From positions 62,001 through 126,000 of the forward strand of contig NZ_LGDY01000091.1 in the NCBI RefSeq assembly GCF_001279525.1: a stretch of 64,000 bases of DNA, in the 5' to 3' direction. Position 1 is the stretch's first letter. Every line of letters begins with the position of its first letter. The translations under genes were made by a program, and so were the position numbers. The notes under the pieces are model-generated. The model was given only the letters and a program-made list of their open reading frames with translations. It searched no databases and had not been told where the DNA came from. Shown piece after piece: positions 50,664-59,214 of this stretch. This stretch comes from Nocardia sp. NRRL S-836. Lineage in GTDB: Bacteria; Actinomycetota; Actinomycetes; Mycobacteriales; Pseudonocardiaceae.

Positions 50664-52913
50664 TTACGGCAGACCCCAGCGCGAGGACGAGCCGATGGCC
50701 GGTACATCACGGGGTGCGACATCCGGACGGGTGCCCTTGCGGCTGACGACGGCCGTCTGACCTCGGCGCAACGGCACGACGACAGCCGTCCCCTGCTGCT
50801 TGTGGTCCAACCGCCGGCCCCACTCGTCACGCACGTCGACGTCGCCGGTGATGCCGTGCTCCAGGACGAGCGGCGATCCCGCCTCCGAGTGCACCCGCAC
50901 CCAGTCGGTCCGCCCGCCCGACCGCGACGCGTCGACCAGGAACGCCCCCTGCGTGCGCAACGACGAGATGGACGCGTCGGCCCACGTCTGCGACACGGAC
51001 GGGAACACGCGCACGACCCCGTTGTGGGACTGGACCATCATCTCCAGCACCGCCTGGCCGGACATGAGCGGCGACTCGATCGCGAGGTTGCTGCCCTCGC
51101 GGTAGAAGCTGTTCTCGGTGAGCACCGCGTTCGTCCCGACCGGCTTGCGGTCCAGGAAGTGGTGCAGGAACGCCAGCGCCTCCTCCGGCCGTCCCATCGC
51201 CGAGGCCATCGCGGACGCGGCACCGTAGCTGTAGCCGGCCCACAGCTCGCGGCGTGACACCCAGTGGTCGAACGTCTTCGCGATCAGGTCCCGGTGCTCG
51301 GCCATGTCCCAGGTCAGCTCGCGCAACGGGTAGAACCACAGCAGGTGCGAGAAGTGCCGGTGCGAGTCGTTGAGCGGCACGTCCTTGCCGATCAGCACGC
51401 CGTCCGGGCCCAGGTGGTAGGGCACGAGCCGGTTGAGCACGTCACGCCAGCGCGCGTTCTCCTCGACGGACAGCAGCGTGCGCACACCCCAGCGGATCAG
51501 CGAGAGGTCGTACGTCGTGTCCGTGGCGTTGGCGTACTCCGGTGAGCGGGTCTCCGGCAGGTGGAGCTTGCCGTCGGCCCCTTCGACGAGGAACCGCGCG
51601 TAGTAGTTGACCGCCTTGGTGAGGATCGGGAAGAGGACGTCCTTGAGGATCTTCTTGTCCATCGTGTGCCGGTAGCCGAGCCACACGTTGTGGCACGCCC
51701 ACAGAAGATTGCCCGTGTGGTCATTGGGCGCCACACCGGGCACACCGCAGTAGCGCGGCCCGGAGCGCAGCGTGCGGTCGCCGGGGTGGCAGATCGCGTA
51801 GGAGTTGCCGTCGCGGTAGGCCGGGTTCACGTTGCGTTCGAGGTGGTGCTCGTAGCGCTTCAACGTCGTCGTGACCGCGTCGAGCTCGTGGTGGTTCGAG
51901 CCGTTGACCAGCGGATACGAGATCTGGACGTTGAGGTTCCACCACACGGCCGTCCAGCTGTTGCCCTGCTCGGGGAACCACGGACCCCACTCGCTGATGA
52001 CCGGCGCGTCGGCACGGGTGGCGGCGGCCATCTTGTAGAGCTGCAACCAGTAGAACCGCTGCACGAGCTTGTCCGGAACTGAGACCAGCGACTTCACGTA
52101 GTACGCGTTCCACCAGCGGCGGTGCTGCAGCAGCAGTACCTCGAACGGGATCGCCAGCGCCGTGCGCACCTCACGGATCGCATCAGACGTGTGCGTGTCC
52201 GCCGGGTGCGTGTACGCCACGTGGGCCGCGAAACGGCCCCCACGCGTCGACCAGGCCGTCGTGTAGCCACCACCCGCGTGCAGGGGCTGCGCGGCGTACG
52301 AGACGCCGCCGGCCGCGCCCAGCGACGGGTCCGGGTTCGCCGTGTAGTCGGCGGGCCTGCGGACCTGGCGGGTCGTCGCGGACTGCAACGGCTGGAATCC
52401 CCAGGTCACGTCGCCGCGCACGGACGCGAGGAACGTGCTGCGCGTGTTGTGCACCAGCATCGTGAAGGTGGCACTGCCCTGGGTGGTGGTCACCGAGCCG
52501 GTGAGCTCGGCGTTCCACAGGTCGAGCGTCCAGTCGACGGCGGTGATCGCGCCGGCGAACTGCAGCGTGAGGTACCCGATCGGCAGCCTGGACAGGCCGA
52601 TCGCGGCCTCCCAGTGCTCGCGCTGGTCCTGCACCTCGGAGTGGCTGAGCATGAGCTTGAGCTCGTTGGGCGTGCGCCCGGCGTAGACCTGCACGCCCAG
52701 GAAGCCGTTCGCGAGGAACGGGCTGTCGCCCCAGTTCTGCGGCAGCCGCTTCCACTCCATGCGGGCATCCCGGACGACGTCCCGGTGCACGCTGCTCGAT
52801 CCGTGGTGACCCGATGTCTCGGGTGCGGCGACGGCCGTGCTCGCACCCAGTGCGGATGCGCCGACGGCCGCGCCCGTGCCGTACAAGAACGTCCTGCGCG
52901 ACAACTCTGTCAA
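50664..52913 (-). CDS. Secreted GH95-like glycosidase with Tat-type signal
   Basis: 749 residues. SRRTFLYGTGAAVGAS is a twin-arginine signal followed by a hydrophobic core and AVAAPET cleavage region. The rest is a beta-sandwich (FANGFLGVQVYAGRTPNEL...) and an (alpha/alpha)6 barrel, as in alpha-L-fucosidases/galactosidases of GH95 and related six-hairpin glycosidases (LPETRSPEYAN, NDSHRHFSHLLWFYPL, YGAASAMASAMGRPEEAL). Exact specificity unknown. TTG start is supported by GGAGGG 7 nt upstream. Tandem with the PLP decarboxylase gene. Confidence 0.8.
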   Translation of the reverse strand: MTELSRRTFLYGTGAAVGASALGASTAVAAPETSGHHGSSSVHRDVVRDARMEWKRLPQNWGDSPFLANGFLGVQVYAGRTPNELKLMLSHSEVQDQREHWEAAIGLSRLPIGYLTLQFAGAITAVDWTLDLWNAELTGSVTTTQGSATFTMLVHNTRSTFLASVRGDVTWGFQPLQSATTRQVRRPADYTANPDPSLGAAGGVSYAAQPLHAGGGYTTAWSTRGGRFAAHVAYTHPADTHTSDAIREVRTALAIPFEVLLLQHRRWWNAYYVKSLVSVPDKLVQRFYWLQLYKMAAATRADAPVISEWGPWFPEQGNSWTAVWWNLNVQISYPLVNGSNHHELDAVTTTLKRYEHHLERNVNPAYRDGNSYAICHPGDRTLRSGPRYCGVPGVAPNDHTGNLLWACHNVWLGYRHTMDKKILKDVLFPILTKAVNYYARFLVEGADGKLHLPETRSPEYANATDTTYDLSLIRWGVRTLLSVEENARWRDVLNRLVPYHLGPDGVLIGKDVPLNDSHRHFSHLLWFYPLRELTWDMAEHRDLIAKTFDHWVSRRELWAGYSYGAASAMASAMGRPEEALAFLHHFLDRKPVGTNAVLTENSFYREGSNLAIESPLMSGQAVLEMMVQSHNGVVRVFPSVSQTWADASISSLRTQGAFLVDASRSGGRTDWVRVHSEAGSPLVLEHGITGDVDVRDEWGRRLDHKQQGTAVVVPLRRGQTAVVSRKGTRPDVAPRDVPAIGSSSRWGLP

Positions 52914-52974
52914 CGTTCGTCCCTCCGTGCCGTGGCGGCGGCGGAAGGGATACTACGCAGAATTCATCCGATGA

Positions 52975-53699
52975 CTAGGGCAGTGAGAACCCGGCGTCGG
53001 TCAGGATCTGCTGTGCGGGCGCGCTGAAGAGGTAGTCGTAGAACTGCCGCGCCTCCGGGTCACCGGACACGATGCCGACCGGGAAGTCGATCAGCGCCGG
53101 CTCCGGCGCGAACATCTTGGGCCGGTACAGGCCGTTCGCCACCACGTCCGTCTCGTAGACGAACGCCGCGTCGACCTCGCCCGACGTCAGCTTCGCGAGC
53201 GTCTCCTTGACGTCCTGGCCACGCACCTTCGGCTCCGGCAGGGCTCCGCCGCGGAAGCTGCCGTCGGCCAGCACCTTCCTGGCCGCCTCGCCGCACGGCG
53301 CCTCCTCGACGCACATGGCGAACGTGGCGCGCGGGTTCGACTGCCCGGCGAAGCTCGCGAGCCCCTGGACGTCCTGCGGGTTGCCCTGCGCGGTCGCCAG
53401 CGCGATCCGGGTGCGCGCGAAGACCTTCGACGGCACCTTGATGCTGCCGTGGCTCGCGGCGGCGAACACGTCCGCAGCCGGTGGTTTGCTCACCTGCGCC
53501 GCCAGCGCGAGCTGGAGCCGAAGGTGAACACCGGGACGACGTGGTAGGTCTCGGTGAAGGACACGGCGATCTTCGTGAACGCCTCGGTCAGCGCCGCGTC
53601 CGCGAACACGGTGACGTGCTCGACCTGCGGCGTCTTGTCGTTCAACGGTGCGGAGCAGGCCGTCAGCAAGGCCACGGCCACCAATGCGATGCGCTTCAC
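52975..53699 (-). pseudogene. modA: ModA-type molybdate-binding lipoprotein with frameshift
   Basis: From GTG 53699 the frame codes for a lipobox protein (VALLTACSAPLN, Cys15) with the ModA start VEHVTVFADAALTEAFTKIA and the anion-binding TFGSSS. It then goes out of frame: SRWRRR and a stop near 53487-53490. The correct continuation, LALAAQVSKPPAADVFAA, is in another frame, at 53493-52975, and shows ModA features to the end (GQDVKETLAKLTSGEVDAAF). One base is missing around 53505-53515. Either a true pseudogene or a sequencing error. No modB/modC is adjacent. Confidence 0.8.
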
Positions 53700-53755
53700 G
53701 CGTGAACCCCCAAGTTCGACCGACACGCTAGCAGCACAGGTGTGAGCCAAATGTT

Positions 53756-53797
53756 GTTGCACAACTCTGGCCACAACAGGGTTGTGGCAATTAGCGT
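53756..53797 (+). promoter_or_regulatory. Palindromic operator and leaderless promoter of the ECF metal transporter
   Basis: GCCACAAC (53770-53777) and GTTGTGGC (53781-53788) form a perfect 8-bp inverted repeat. A second, smaller GTTG-CA-CAAC element lies just upstream (53756-53765). TAGCGT at 53792-53797 is a TANNNT -10 8 nt before ATG 53806, so the operator covers the -35 region of a leaderless promoter. No cobalamin riboswitch is seen in the 106 bp before the gene. Confidence 0.6.
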
Positions 53798-53805
53798 GAC
53801 CGCAC

Positions 53806-54492
53806 ATGTCAGCCATTGCCATGCACATGAGCGACGGACTGCTGAACGCGCCGACGTCGATCGCGTTCCTGGCCGTCGCGGCGGTGGGCGTCGGGATCGC
53901 GTTGGTCAAGGCCCGCGCCGACCTCGACGACCGGACCGCTCCGATGGCGGGCCTCGTCGCCACCTTCGTCTTCGCCGTCCAGATGATCAACTTCCCGATC
54001 CTGCCCGGTGCGTCCGGGCACCTGCTCGGCGGGGCGCTCGCGGCGATCCTGGTCGGCCCCTGGGTCGGCGCGCTGTGCGTGACGATCGTGCTGGCGGTGC
54101 AGGCGCTGCTGTTCGCCGACGGCGGCCTCACGGCGCTGGGCACCAACGTCACCAACATGGCGCTGATCGGCACCGCGGCCGGGTTCGCCGTCGCCGTGGC
54201 GCTGCGGGGGCTCGCGAACCGGGGCAAGGGCGGGCTCGCGGTCGTCGCGTTCGTCTCCGCGCTGGTCAACACCCTGCTGGCCGCGACGGGGTTCGTCGTC
54301 GAGTACGCGATCGGCGGGCAGGGCGGGGTGGAGATCGGCAAGGTCGCGCTCCTCATGCTCGGCCTGCACGCGCTGATCGGCATCGGCGAGGGCCTGATCA
54401 CCGCCGCGACCGTCACGTCGGTCGCCGCGATCCGGCCCGACCTCGTGTTCCTGCTCAAGGGCGGCCGCAAGCCGCTGGAGGTGCGGTCGTGA
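53806..54492 (+). CDS. cbiM: ECF transporter substrate-binding membrane protein CbiM
   Basis: 228 residues with six to seven membrane helices. The N-terminal MHMSDGLL (the start is Met-Ser-Ala-Ile-Ala, so the His is at position 7) is the metal-binding beginning of CbiM/NikM. LTALGTNVTNMALIGTAAG and the C-terminal YAIGGQGGVEIGKVALLMLG are family segments. It binds Co2+ or Ni2+ with CbiN and delivers it to the CbiQ/CbiO module encoded next. The GTGA overlap with the next gene shows coupling. Confidence 0.9.
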   Translation: MSAIAMHMSDGLLNAPTSIAFLAVAAVGVGIALVKARADLDDRTAPMAGLVATFVFAVQMINFPILPGASGHLLGGALAAILVGPWVGALCVTIVLAVQALLFADGGLTALGTNVTNMALIGTAAGFAVAVALRGLANRGKGGLAVVAFVSALVNTLLAATGFVVEYAIGGQGGVEIGKVALLMLGLHALIGIGEGLITAATVTSVAAIRPDLVFLLKGGRKPLEVRS

Positions 54493-54770
54493 AGAGGTTC
54501 TTCGCCGGGTTCGCGGTGGTCTCGCTGCTGATCGCCGGGGTGCTGTCGTACTTCGCCTCCGGCGACCCGGACGGTCTGGACAAGACGGTCGAGGACACCG
54601 GCATCGCCGAGCACGCGCGGGAGCACCCGTTCGCGGGCAGCGCGTTCGCCGACTACGCGCTGGGCGGTGACGACCGGTTCACCGGTGTCGCGGGCGTGCT
54701 CGGCGTGGTGGTCGTGCTCGGCCTGTCGTTCGGCCTGTTCTGGTTGCTGCGCAAGAAGAACAACGCGTGA
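54489..54770 (+). CDS. cbiN: CbiN-like (PDGLE-domain) membrane subunit
   Basis: 93 residues, a short two-helix membrane protein with the PDGLE-type motif DPDGLDKTVEDTGIAEHARE in the external loop. Starts at GTG 54489, overlapping cbiM (GTGA), and overlaps the next gene by the same signal. It completes the substrate-specific half of a cobalt or nickel ECF transporter. Confidence 0.85.
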   Translation: MKRFFAGFAVVSLLIAGVLSYFASGDPDGLDKTVEDTGIAEHAREHPFAGSAFADYALGGDDRFTGVAGVLGVVVVLGLSFGLFWLLRKKNNA

Positions 54771-56182
54771 GCGGCAGCCACGGCGTCCTGCACCACGCCG
54801 GTGACTCACCGGTGCACCGCCTGCCGCCGCACGTCAAGATCCTGGTGGCGTTCGGGGCGGTGCTGGGCGTCGTGGCCACGCCGCGCACACTGGTCGCGCT
54901 CTTCGGCCTCTACCTGCTCGTGCTCGTCGCGGTGTGGGCGGTCGCGCGCGTCTCGCCGTGGTGGTTCCTCAAGCGCGCGGTGATCGAGGTGCCGTTCGTG
55001 GTGCTCGCGTTCCTGCTGCCGATCTTCGGCACGGACCCGCGCACCGACGTCCTCGGCGTCCCGGTCTCGGTCGAGGGTGCGCTCGCCGGCTGGAACATCC
55101 TGGTCAAGGGCACGCTGGGGGTGCTGATCAGCCTCACGCTGGCCGCCACCACGGCACCCGGCGACCTGCTCAAGGGCCTGCAGCGGTTGCGCGTCCCCGC
55201 TGCGATGATCATGATCGCCACGCTGATGCTGCGCTACGCCGAGGTCGTGACGGGCGAGGCGAGGCGGATGCGCGTCGCCCGGATCTCCCGCGGCGACGAC
55301 CCGCGGTTCCTGTGGCAGGCGGGCGCGCTGGCGCGGTCGGTCGGCACGTTGTTCATCCGGTCCTACGAACGCGGAGAGAGGGTGCACCTCGCGATGGTGT
55401 CGCGCGGCTGGACCGGCGGGCCAGCGGGCTCGGCGACGATCGTCCCCGAAACCCCCGCCGCCCCGGCGTTGCACGTCTCGAAGCTCGCCTTCGCCTACCC
55501 GGACGGCCACCAGGCACTGTTCGGTGTGGACCTGCGCGTGGAACGCGGTGAACGGGTCGCGGTGCTCGGCCCGAACGGTGCCGGCAAGACCACGTTCGCG
55601 TTGCACCTCAACGGGGTCCTCTCCGGCGGCTCCGGCACGATCTCGGTCGCGGGCCTCGACGTGACCAAGCGGAACCTGCGCGAGGTCCGCCGCCGGGTGG
55701 GGCTGGTGTTCCAGGACCCGGACGACCAGCTGTTCTGCCCGACCGTCCGCGAGGACGTCGCGTTCGGACCGCGGAACTTCGGCATGTCCGATGTGGACGA
55801 CCGGGTCATGGCGGCGTTGCGGGCGGTGGGGATGGAGCCGGTCGCCGACCGCTCACCGCTGCACCTGTCCGGCGGTCAGCGCCGCCGCGTCGCACTCGCC
55901 TCCGTGCTCGCGTGCGATCCCGAGGTCCTCGTGCTGGACGAGCCGTCCGCGAACCTCGAACCGGTCGCCCGCCGCGAGCTCGCCGAACTGCTCCTCGGTC
56001 TGGGCCGGACGATGCTGGTGGTCACGCACGACCTGCCGTTCGCCCTGCAGATCTGCCCGCGCAGCGTGCTGGTCGACGGCGGCGTGGTCGTCGCGGACGG
56101 TCCGACCGGGGAGATCCTCGCCGACGCCGACCTGCTCGCCCGGCACCGCCTGGAACTGCCCTACGGCTTCCGCCTCGACTGA
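54767..56182 (+). CDS. cbiQO: Fused CbiQ-CbiO energy-coupling protein
   Basis: 471 residues. The first ~215 residues are the CbiQ (T component) membrane protein (HRLPPHVKILVAFGAVLGVV, AEVVTGEARRMRVARISRG). From about 228 the ATP-binding CbiO starts: VLGPNGAGKTTFALHLNG (Walker A), LSGGQRRRVALASVLACDPE (signature) and VLVLDEPSANLEP (Walker B), with a final H-loop VVTHDLPFALQ. The two normally separate subunits are fused in one reading frame. Start GTG 54767. The 3' end overlaps the convergent TetR gene by 22 bp. Confidence 0.88.
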   Translation: MSGSHGVLHHAGDSPVHRLPPHVKILVAFGAVLGVVATPRTLVALFGLYLLVLVAVWAVARVSPWWFLKRAVIEVPFVVLAFLLPIFGTDPRTDVLGVPVSVEGALAGWNILVKGTLGVLISLTLAATTAPGDLLKGLQRLRVPAAMIMIATLMLRYAEVVTGEARRMRVARISRGDDPRFLWQAGALARSVGTLFIRSYERGERVHLAMVSRGWTGGPAGSATIVPETPAAPALHVSKLAFAYPDGHQALFGVDLRVERGERVAVLGPNGAGKTTFALHLNGVLSGGSGTISVAGLDVTKRNLREVRRRVGLVFQDPDDQLFCPTVREDVAFGPRNFGMSDVDDRVMAALRAVGMEPVADRSPLHLSGGQRRRVALASVLACDPEVLVLDEPSANLEPVARRELAELLLGLGRTMLVVTHDLPFALQICPRSVLVDGGVVVADGPTGEILADADLLARHRLELPYGFRLD

Positions 56183-56685
56183 AGGCCGCTGACCACGATC
56201 CCCAGCAGCACATCGGGGTTCGCGCCCTCGTGCAGGCTGCGCAGCATCCCCTTCATCAACGCCACCAGGTCCTTCGTGGTCACGTCCGGCCGCACCGCGC
56301 CGGCCTCCTGAGCTCGCTGCAGCAGGCCGCCCAGCGCCGCGTGCAGCCGGTCGCGCAGCTCCGACGGCACCTCGATCGCGTCCGACAGGTCGCGCTTGGC
56401 CGCCGCCTCGTCCGCCATCCGCCCGAGGAACGCGGCCAGTGCCTCGCCCGGATCGCCGGTGGGAGCGGAGGCCGACTCGATCATCGCGGACACGCGCGCG
56501 TCCGTGACGGCCTGGAACAGCGCCTGCTTGGTCGGGAAGTGCCGGTAGACCGTGCCGGGGCCCACACCGGCATGCGCGGCGATCTCGTCCAGCGGCACCT
56601 CGATGCCCTTGACCGCGAACAGCTCCCGTGCCGCTGCCAGCACCTTCTCGCGATTTCGCGCGGCATCGGCCCTCATCGTTGCCAA
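56161..56685 (-). CDS. TetR-family transcriptional regulator
   Basis: 174 residues. LDEIAAHAGVGPGTVYRHFP is the helix-turn-helix of TetR, followed by PTKQALFQAVTDARV. The helical ligand domain is short. It is divergent from the SnoaL-like gene (70 bp away), so it is likely its repressor. ATG at 56685 and 56676 are both possible starts. Confidence 0.88.
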   Translation of the reverse strand: MATMRADAARNREKVLAAARELFAVKGIEVPLDEIAAHAGVGPGTVYRHFPTKQALFQAVTDARVSAMIESASAPTGDPGEALAAFLGRMADEAAAKRDLSDAIEVPSELRDRLHAALGGLLQRAQEAGAVRPDVTTKDLVALMKGMLRSLHEGANPDVLLGIVVSGLQSRRKP

Positions 56686-56755
56686 CCGGGGCGTGCGTTC
56701 CGTATCGTCATAACCGGGGTCACCGTTCCGATTCTAGAGTTGTGGGGGCAAGGTC

Positions 56756-57172
56756 ATGACGCGTACACCGGCGGAGATCGTCGAGCACGTCCGCAGGCAG
56801 GTCTCGGGGGAGCAGAGCCACGACTCGTTCGCGGACCTGTTCGCCGAGGACGGGGTGATGGCGTACCGGTTCCCGGCGCCGTTCCAGCAGGAGGAGATCA
56901 AGGGGCGCGAGGAGATCCGCGCCTACTTCGACCAGATGAGGGGAGCACGGGTCCGCGAGAAGATCGAGATCCAGCACGTCGAGGCGATCACCCGGCTCAC
57001 CGACGACCCGGACGTGGTCGTCGCGGAGATCACCCACCGCGGGTGGTCGACGGTGAAGCAGGACCACTACACCTTCACCGCCATCGCGATCATCCACCTG
57101 CGCGACGGGGAGATCACGCGCTACGACGACTACATGAACCCGTTGCTACTGACCGAGCTGCTGGGCGTCTGA
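56756..57172 (+). CDS. SnoaL-like / NTF2-fold protein
   Basis: 138 residues of the cone-shaped alpha/beta barrel fold: DSFADLFAEDGVMAYRFPAP, EEIRAYFDQMRGARVREKIE and DHYTFTAIAIIHLRDGEITR. Such proteins are cyclases, isomerases or ligand-binding proteins with an active-site pocket; the exact role cannot be told. Divergent from the TetR gene. Its end overlaps the convergent RDD gene by 27 bp. Confidence 0.83.
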   Translation: MTRTPAEIVEHVRRQVSGEQSHDSFADLFAEDGVMAYRFPAPFQQEEIKGREEIRAYFDQMRGARVREKIEIQHVEAITRLTDDPDVVVAEITHRGWSTVKQDHYTFTAIAIIHLRDGEITRYDDYMNPLLLTELLGV

Positions 57173-57895
57173 CGCGCGGTTGCGGCGTTCGGCCAGCACC
57201 GCGGCCAGGTACGGGTAGGGGTGGACGTGCTCGGTGCGCGGCGACCGGACGGCGGTGCCCACGTCGTCCGCGAGCCGCGTCCCGAGCTCGGTCCGCGCCT
57301 GCTCGCTCAGCTCGTGGTAGCGGCCGAGGTACTGCCGCGCCGCGAGCACCAGCTCCTCCGGCAGCTGCGACAGGTCGAGCCCGCGAGCCCAGTCCGCCAG
57401 CACCGCCGGCATCTCCACCGGCGCCACCACCTGCCCCGGCGCCCGCGTGTGCACCACGACGGTGCCCGCGAGGTAGTCGCCGACCCGCTTGCCCTGCGCG
57501 GAGAACAGCGACACGAACAACGCCACGGCGCCACCCAGCCCGAGCGCCCAGAAGTCGACGAAGAACCCGCCGAGCGCGCGCACCAGGGCGTGGCGGAACC
57601 GGATCGCGCCACCGTCGTCACGCACCACCCGCAGACCCATCACGAGCTTGCCCAGCGACCGGCCGCGGCTCAGCGACTCGACCGCGGCCGGGTAACCGAC
57701 CAGCACGGCGATCGTCAGCGACAGCGCCAGCGCCGACTGCAGCGCCCCGTCGAAGTCGACCGGTGACAGCAGGAACACGCCGAGCAGCAACAGGAACTGC
57801 ACGAGCACGTCGAACGCGAACGCGACCGCCCTGCTGGCCAGCCGCGCCACGCGCAGGTCAAGAACTACCGCTTCACCGGTGACGAGGTCCCCCAC
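57146..57895 (-). CDS. RDD-family membrane protein
   Basis: 249 residues from GTG 57895 (VGDLVTGEAVVLDLRVARLA). Three or four membrane helices, with RGRSLGKLVMGLRVVRDDGG and RVGDYLAGTVVVHTR as the conserved RDD segments. The start is placed at 57895 because the NANNNT hexamer CACACT lies 6 nt upstream on the minus strand. Function unknown; the family is repeatedly encoded opposite a SpoIIM-like protein in actinomycetes, as here. Confidence 0.83.
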   Translation of the reverse strand: MGDLVTGEAVVLDLRVARLASRAVAFAFDVLVQFLLLLGVFLLSPVDFDGALQSALALSLTIAVLVGYPAAVESLSRGRSLGKLVMGLRVVRDDGGAIRFRHALVRALGGFFVDFWALGLGGAVALFVSLFSAQGKRVGDYLAGTVVVHTRAPGQVVAPVEMPAVLADWARGLDLSQLPEELVLAARQYLGRYHELSEQARTELGTRLADDVGTAVRSPRTEHVHPYPYLAAVLAERRNRASDAQQLGQ

Positions 57896-57900
57896 GCCGA

Positions 57901-57907
57901 TAGTGTG
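57901..57907. promoter_or_regulatory. Overlapping divergent leaderless -10 boxes
   Basis: TAGTGT at 57901-57906 is the plus-strand -10, 8 nt before GTG 57915. On the other strand CACACT at 57907-57902 is a -10 for the RDD gene, 6 nt before GTG 57895. The two hexamers share five positions, so the promoters are expected to compete. Confidence 0.55.
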
Positions 57908-57914
57908 ACCCATC

Positions 57915-58925
57915 GTGGATCTGGACGTGTTCATCGAGCGCCACCGCGCGTCGTGGCAGCGGCTCGACCAGCTGCTCCAGCGGTCGGGACGGCGGCTCAC
58001 CGGCCCGGAGGCCGACGAGCTGATCGAGCTCTACCAACGGGTCACGACGCACCTGTCGACCGTGCGCAGCCAGATGCCGGACGTCGCGACCGTGGAACGC
58101 CTGTCCGCACTCGTCGCCCGTGCGCGCGCTGTCGTCACGGGCACGCACACGCCCGCATGGCGCGTCTTCACCCGGTTCTTCACGCACCGGTTCCCCGCGG
58201 CGGTCTACCTCGGCCGGCGCTGGTGGGTGACGGCCGGAGTGGTGTTCTACCTGCTGACCGGTCTCATGGCGGCGTGGATCGCGGGCAACCCGGACGTGCA
58301 GGCGACCATCGCCGCACCGGACGAGCTGCGCGAGATGACCAGGGCCGGCGGCGGCTACGAGGCCTACTACTCCAGCGACCCGGCCGGGTCGTTCGCGGCG
58401 AAGGTGTGGACGAACAACGCCTGGGTCGCCGCCGCCTGCCTGCTGCTGGGCGTGCTGTTCGCGCTCCCGCCGATCTACCTGCTCTTCACCAACGCCCTGA
58501 ACCTCGCCGTGGGCGTCGGCCTCATGTTCGGCGCCGGCCGCGGCGACGTGTTCCTCGGGCTGCTCGCCCCGCACGGCCTGCTGGAGCTGACGGCGGTGTT
58601 CGTCGCGGCCGGCATCGGCATGCGGCTGGGCTGGCAGGTGATCGACCCCGGCCCGCGCACCCGTGCCGCCGCACTGGCCGCCGAGGGCCGCTCGGTGGTG
58701 GCCGTGGCGCTCGGGCTGGTCGTGGTGCTGCTCGTGTCCGGTGTGCTGGAGGGGTTCGTGACGCCGTCGGGGTGGCCGACGTGGGCGCGGGTCGGCATCG
58801 GCGTGGCCGCCGAGGTGCTGTTCCTGCTGTACGTCTTCGTCGTCGGACGGCGGGCGGCGCGGCAGGGCGAGACCGGTGACGTGGCCGCGAGCGAACGCGA
58901 CGACGTCGTGCCGGTCTCGGTCTAG
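57915..58925 (+). CDS. SpoIIM-family (stage II sporulation M-like) membrane protein
   Basis: 336 residues. After a cytoplasmic helical part (ERHRASWQRLDQLLQRSGRR) come about six membrane helices with the SpoIIM elements GLLAPHGLLELTAVFVAAGI and a last helix ending in a basic tail (GRRAARQGETGDV). In spore formers SpoIIM anchors a peptidoglycan-degrading complex; in actinomycetes it is a member of this conserved DUF58/RDD neighbourhood with an unknown envelope role. Confidence 0.84.
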   Translation: MDLDVFIERHRASWQRLDQLLQRSGRRLTGPEADELIELYQRVTTHLSTVRSQMPDVATVERLSALVARARAVVTGTHTPAWRVFTRFFTHRFPAAVYLGRRWWVTAGVVFYLLTGLMAAWIAGNPDVQATIAAPDELREMTRAGGGYEAYYSSDPAGSFAAKVWTNNAWVAAACLLLGVLFALPPIYLLFTNALNLAVGVGLMFGAGRGDVFLGLLAPHGLLELTAVFVAAGIGMRLGWQVIDPGPRTRAAALAAEGRSVVAVALGLVVVLLVSGVLEGFVTPSGWPTWARVGIGVAAEVLFLLYVFVVGRRAARQGETGDVAASERDDVVPVSV

Positions 58926-59212
58926 GCCGCGGAACTGCGTGAGCCGGTTGAAGCAGCGCTCGACCACGTTGCGGAGTTCGTCGAGGCCGGGGTCGAAGGC
59001 CGGTGGCCTTGATCCGACGCCTGCGTAACGCGGTCCGGGTGTTCGTAGGCCTTGTCGGCGATGACCCGTCCGGCCCGCACCCGCTGCCCCGTCGGCATCG
59101 ATGTCGTGGATGTCGTGGATGTCAATCCTCCGCGGGAGCGTCCGAGGCATTCGCCGTCGATGGCGAGGGCTTCGATCCAGTCCGCGCAGGCCCCTTCCTC
59201 CGGGCGCCGCCC
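58922..59212 (-). mobile_element. Remnant of an IS5-family transposase
   Basis: On the minus strand, in two frames, there remain the ACADWIEALAIDGECLGRSR segment, RVIADKAYEHP and NVVERCFNRLTQFRGL, all of the same transposase type as the element at 16.4-17.1 kb. Its central part is deleted, and GATGTCGTG is tandemly repeated nearly three times at 59100-59123. No terminal repeats are recognisable. It fills the gap between two convergent genes, ending at the SpoIIM stop and just before the DUF58 stop. Confidence 0.75.
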
Positions 59213-59214
59213 GT

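Noticed and set aside
53700..53805. Cobalamin or nickel riboswitch before cbiM
   Set aside because: The space is too short, and no B12-box-like conserved segments are present; a DNA palindrome with a leaderless promoter explains the region better.
53490..54809. A 439-codon minus-strand frame over cbiM/cbiN
   Set aside because: Only its end (from 53699) codes for the start of ModA; the rest is an antisense shadow of the ECF transporter genes.
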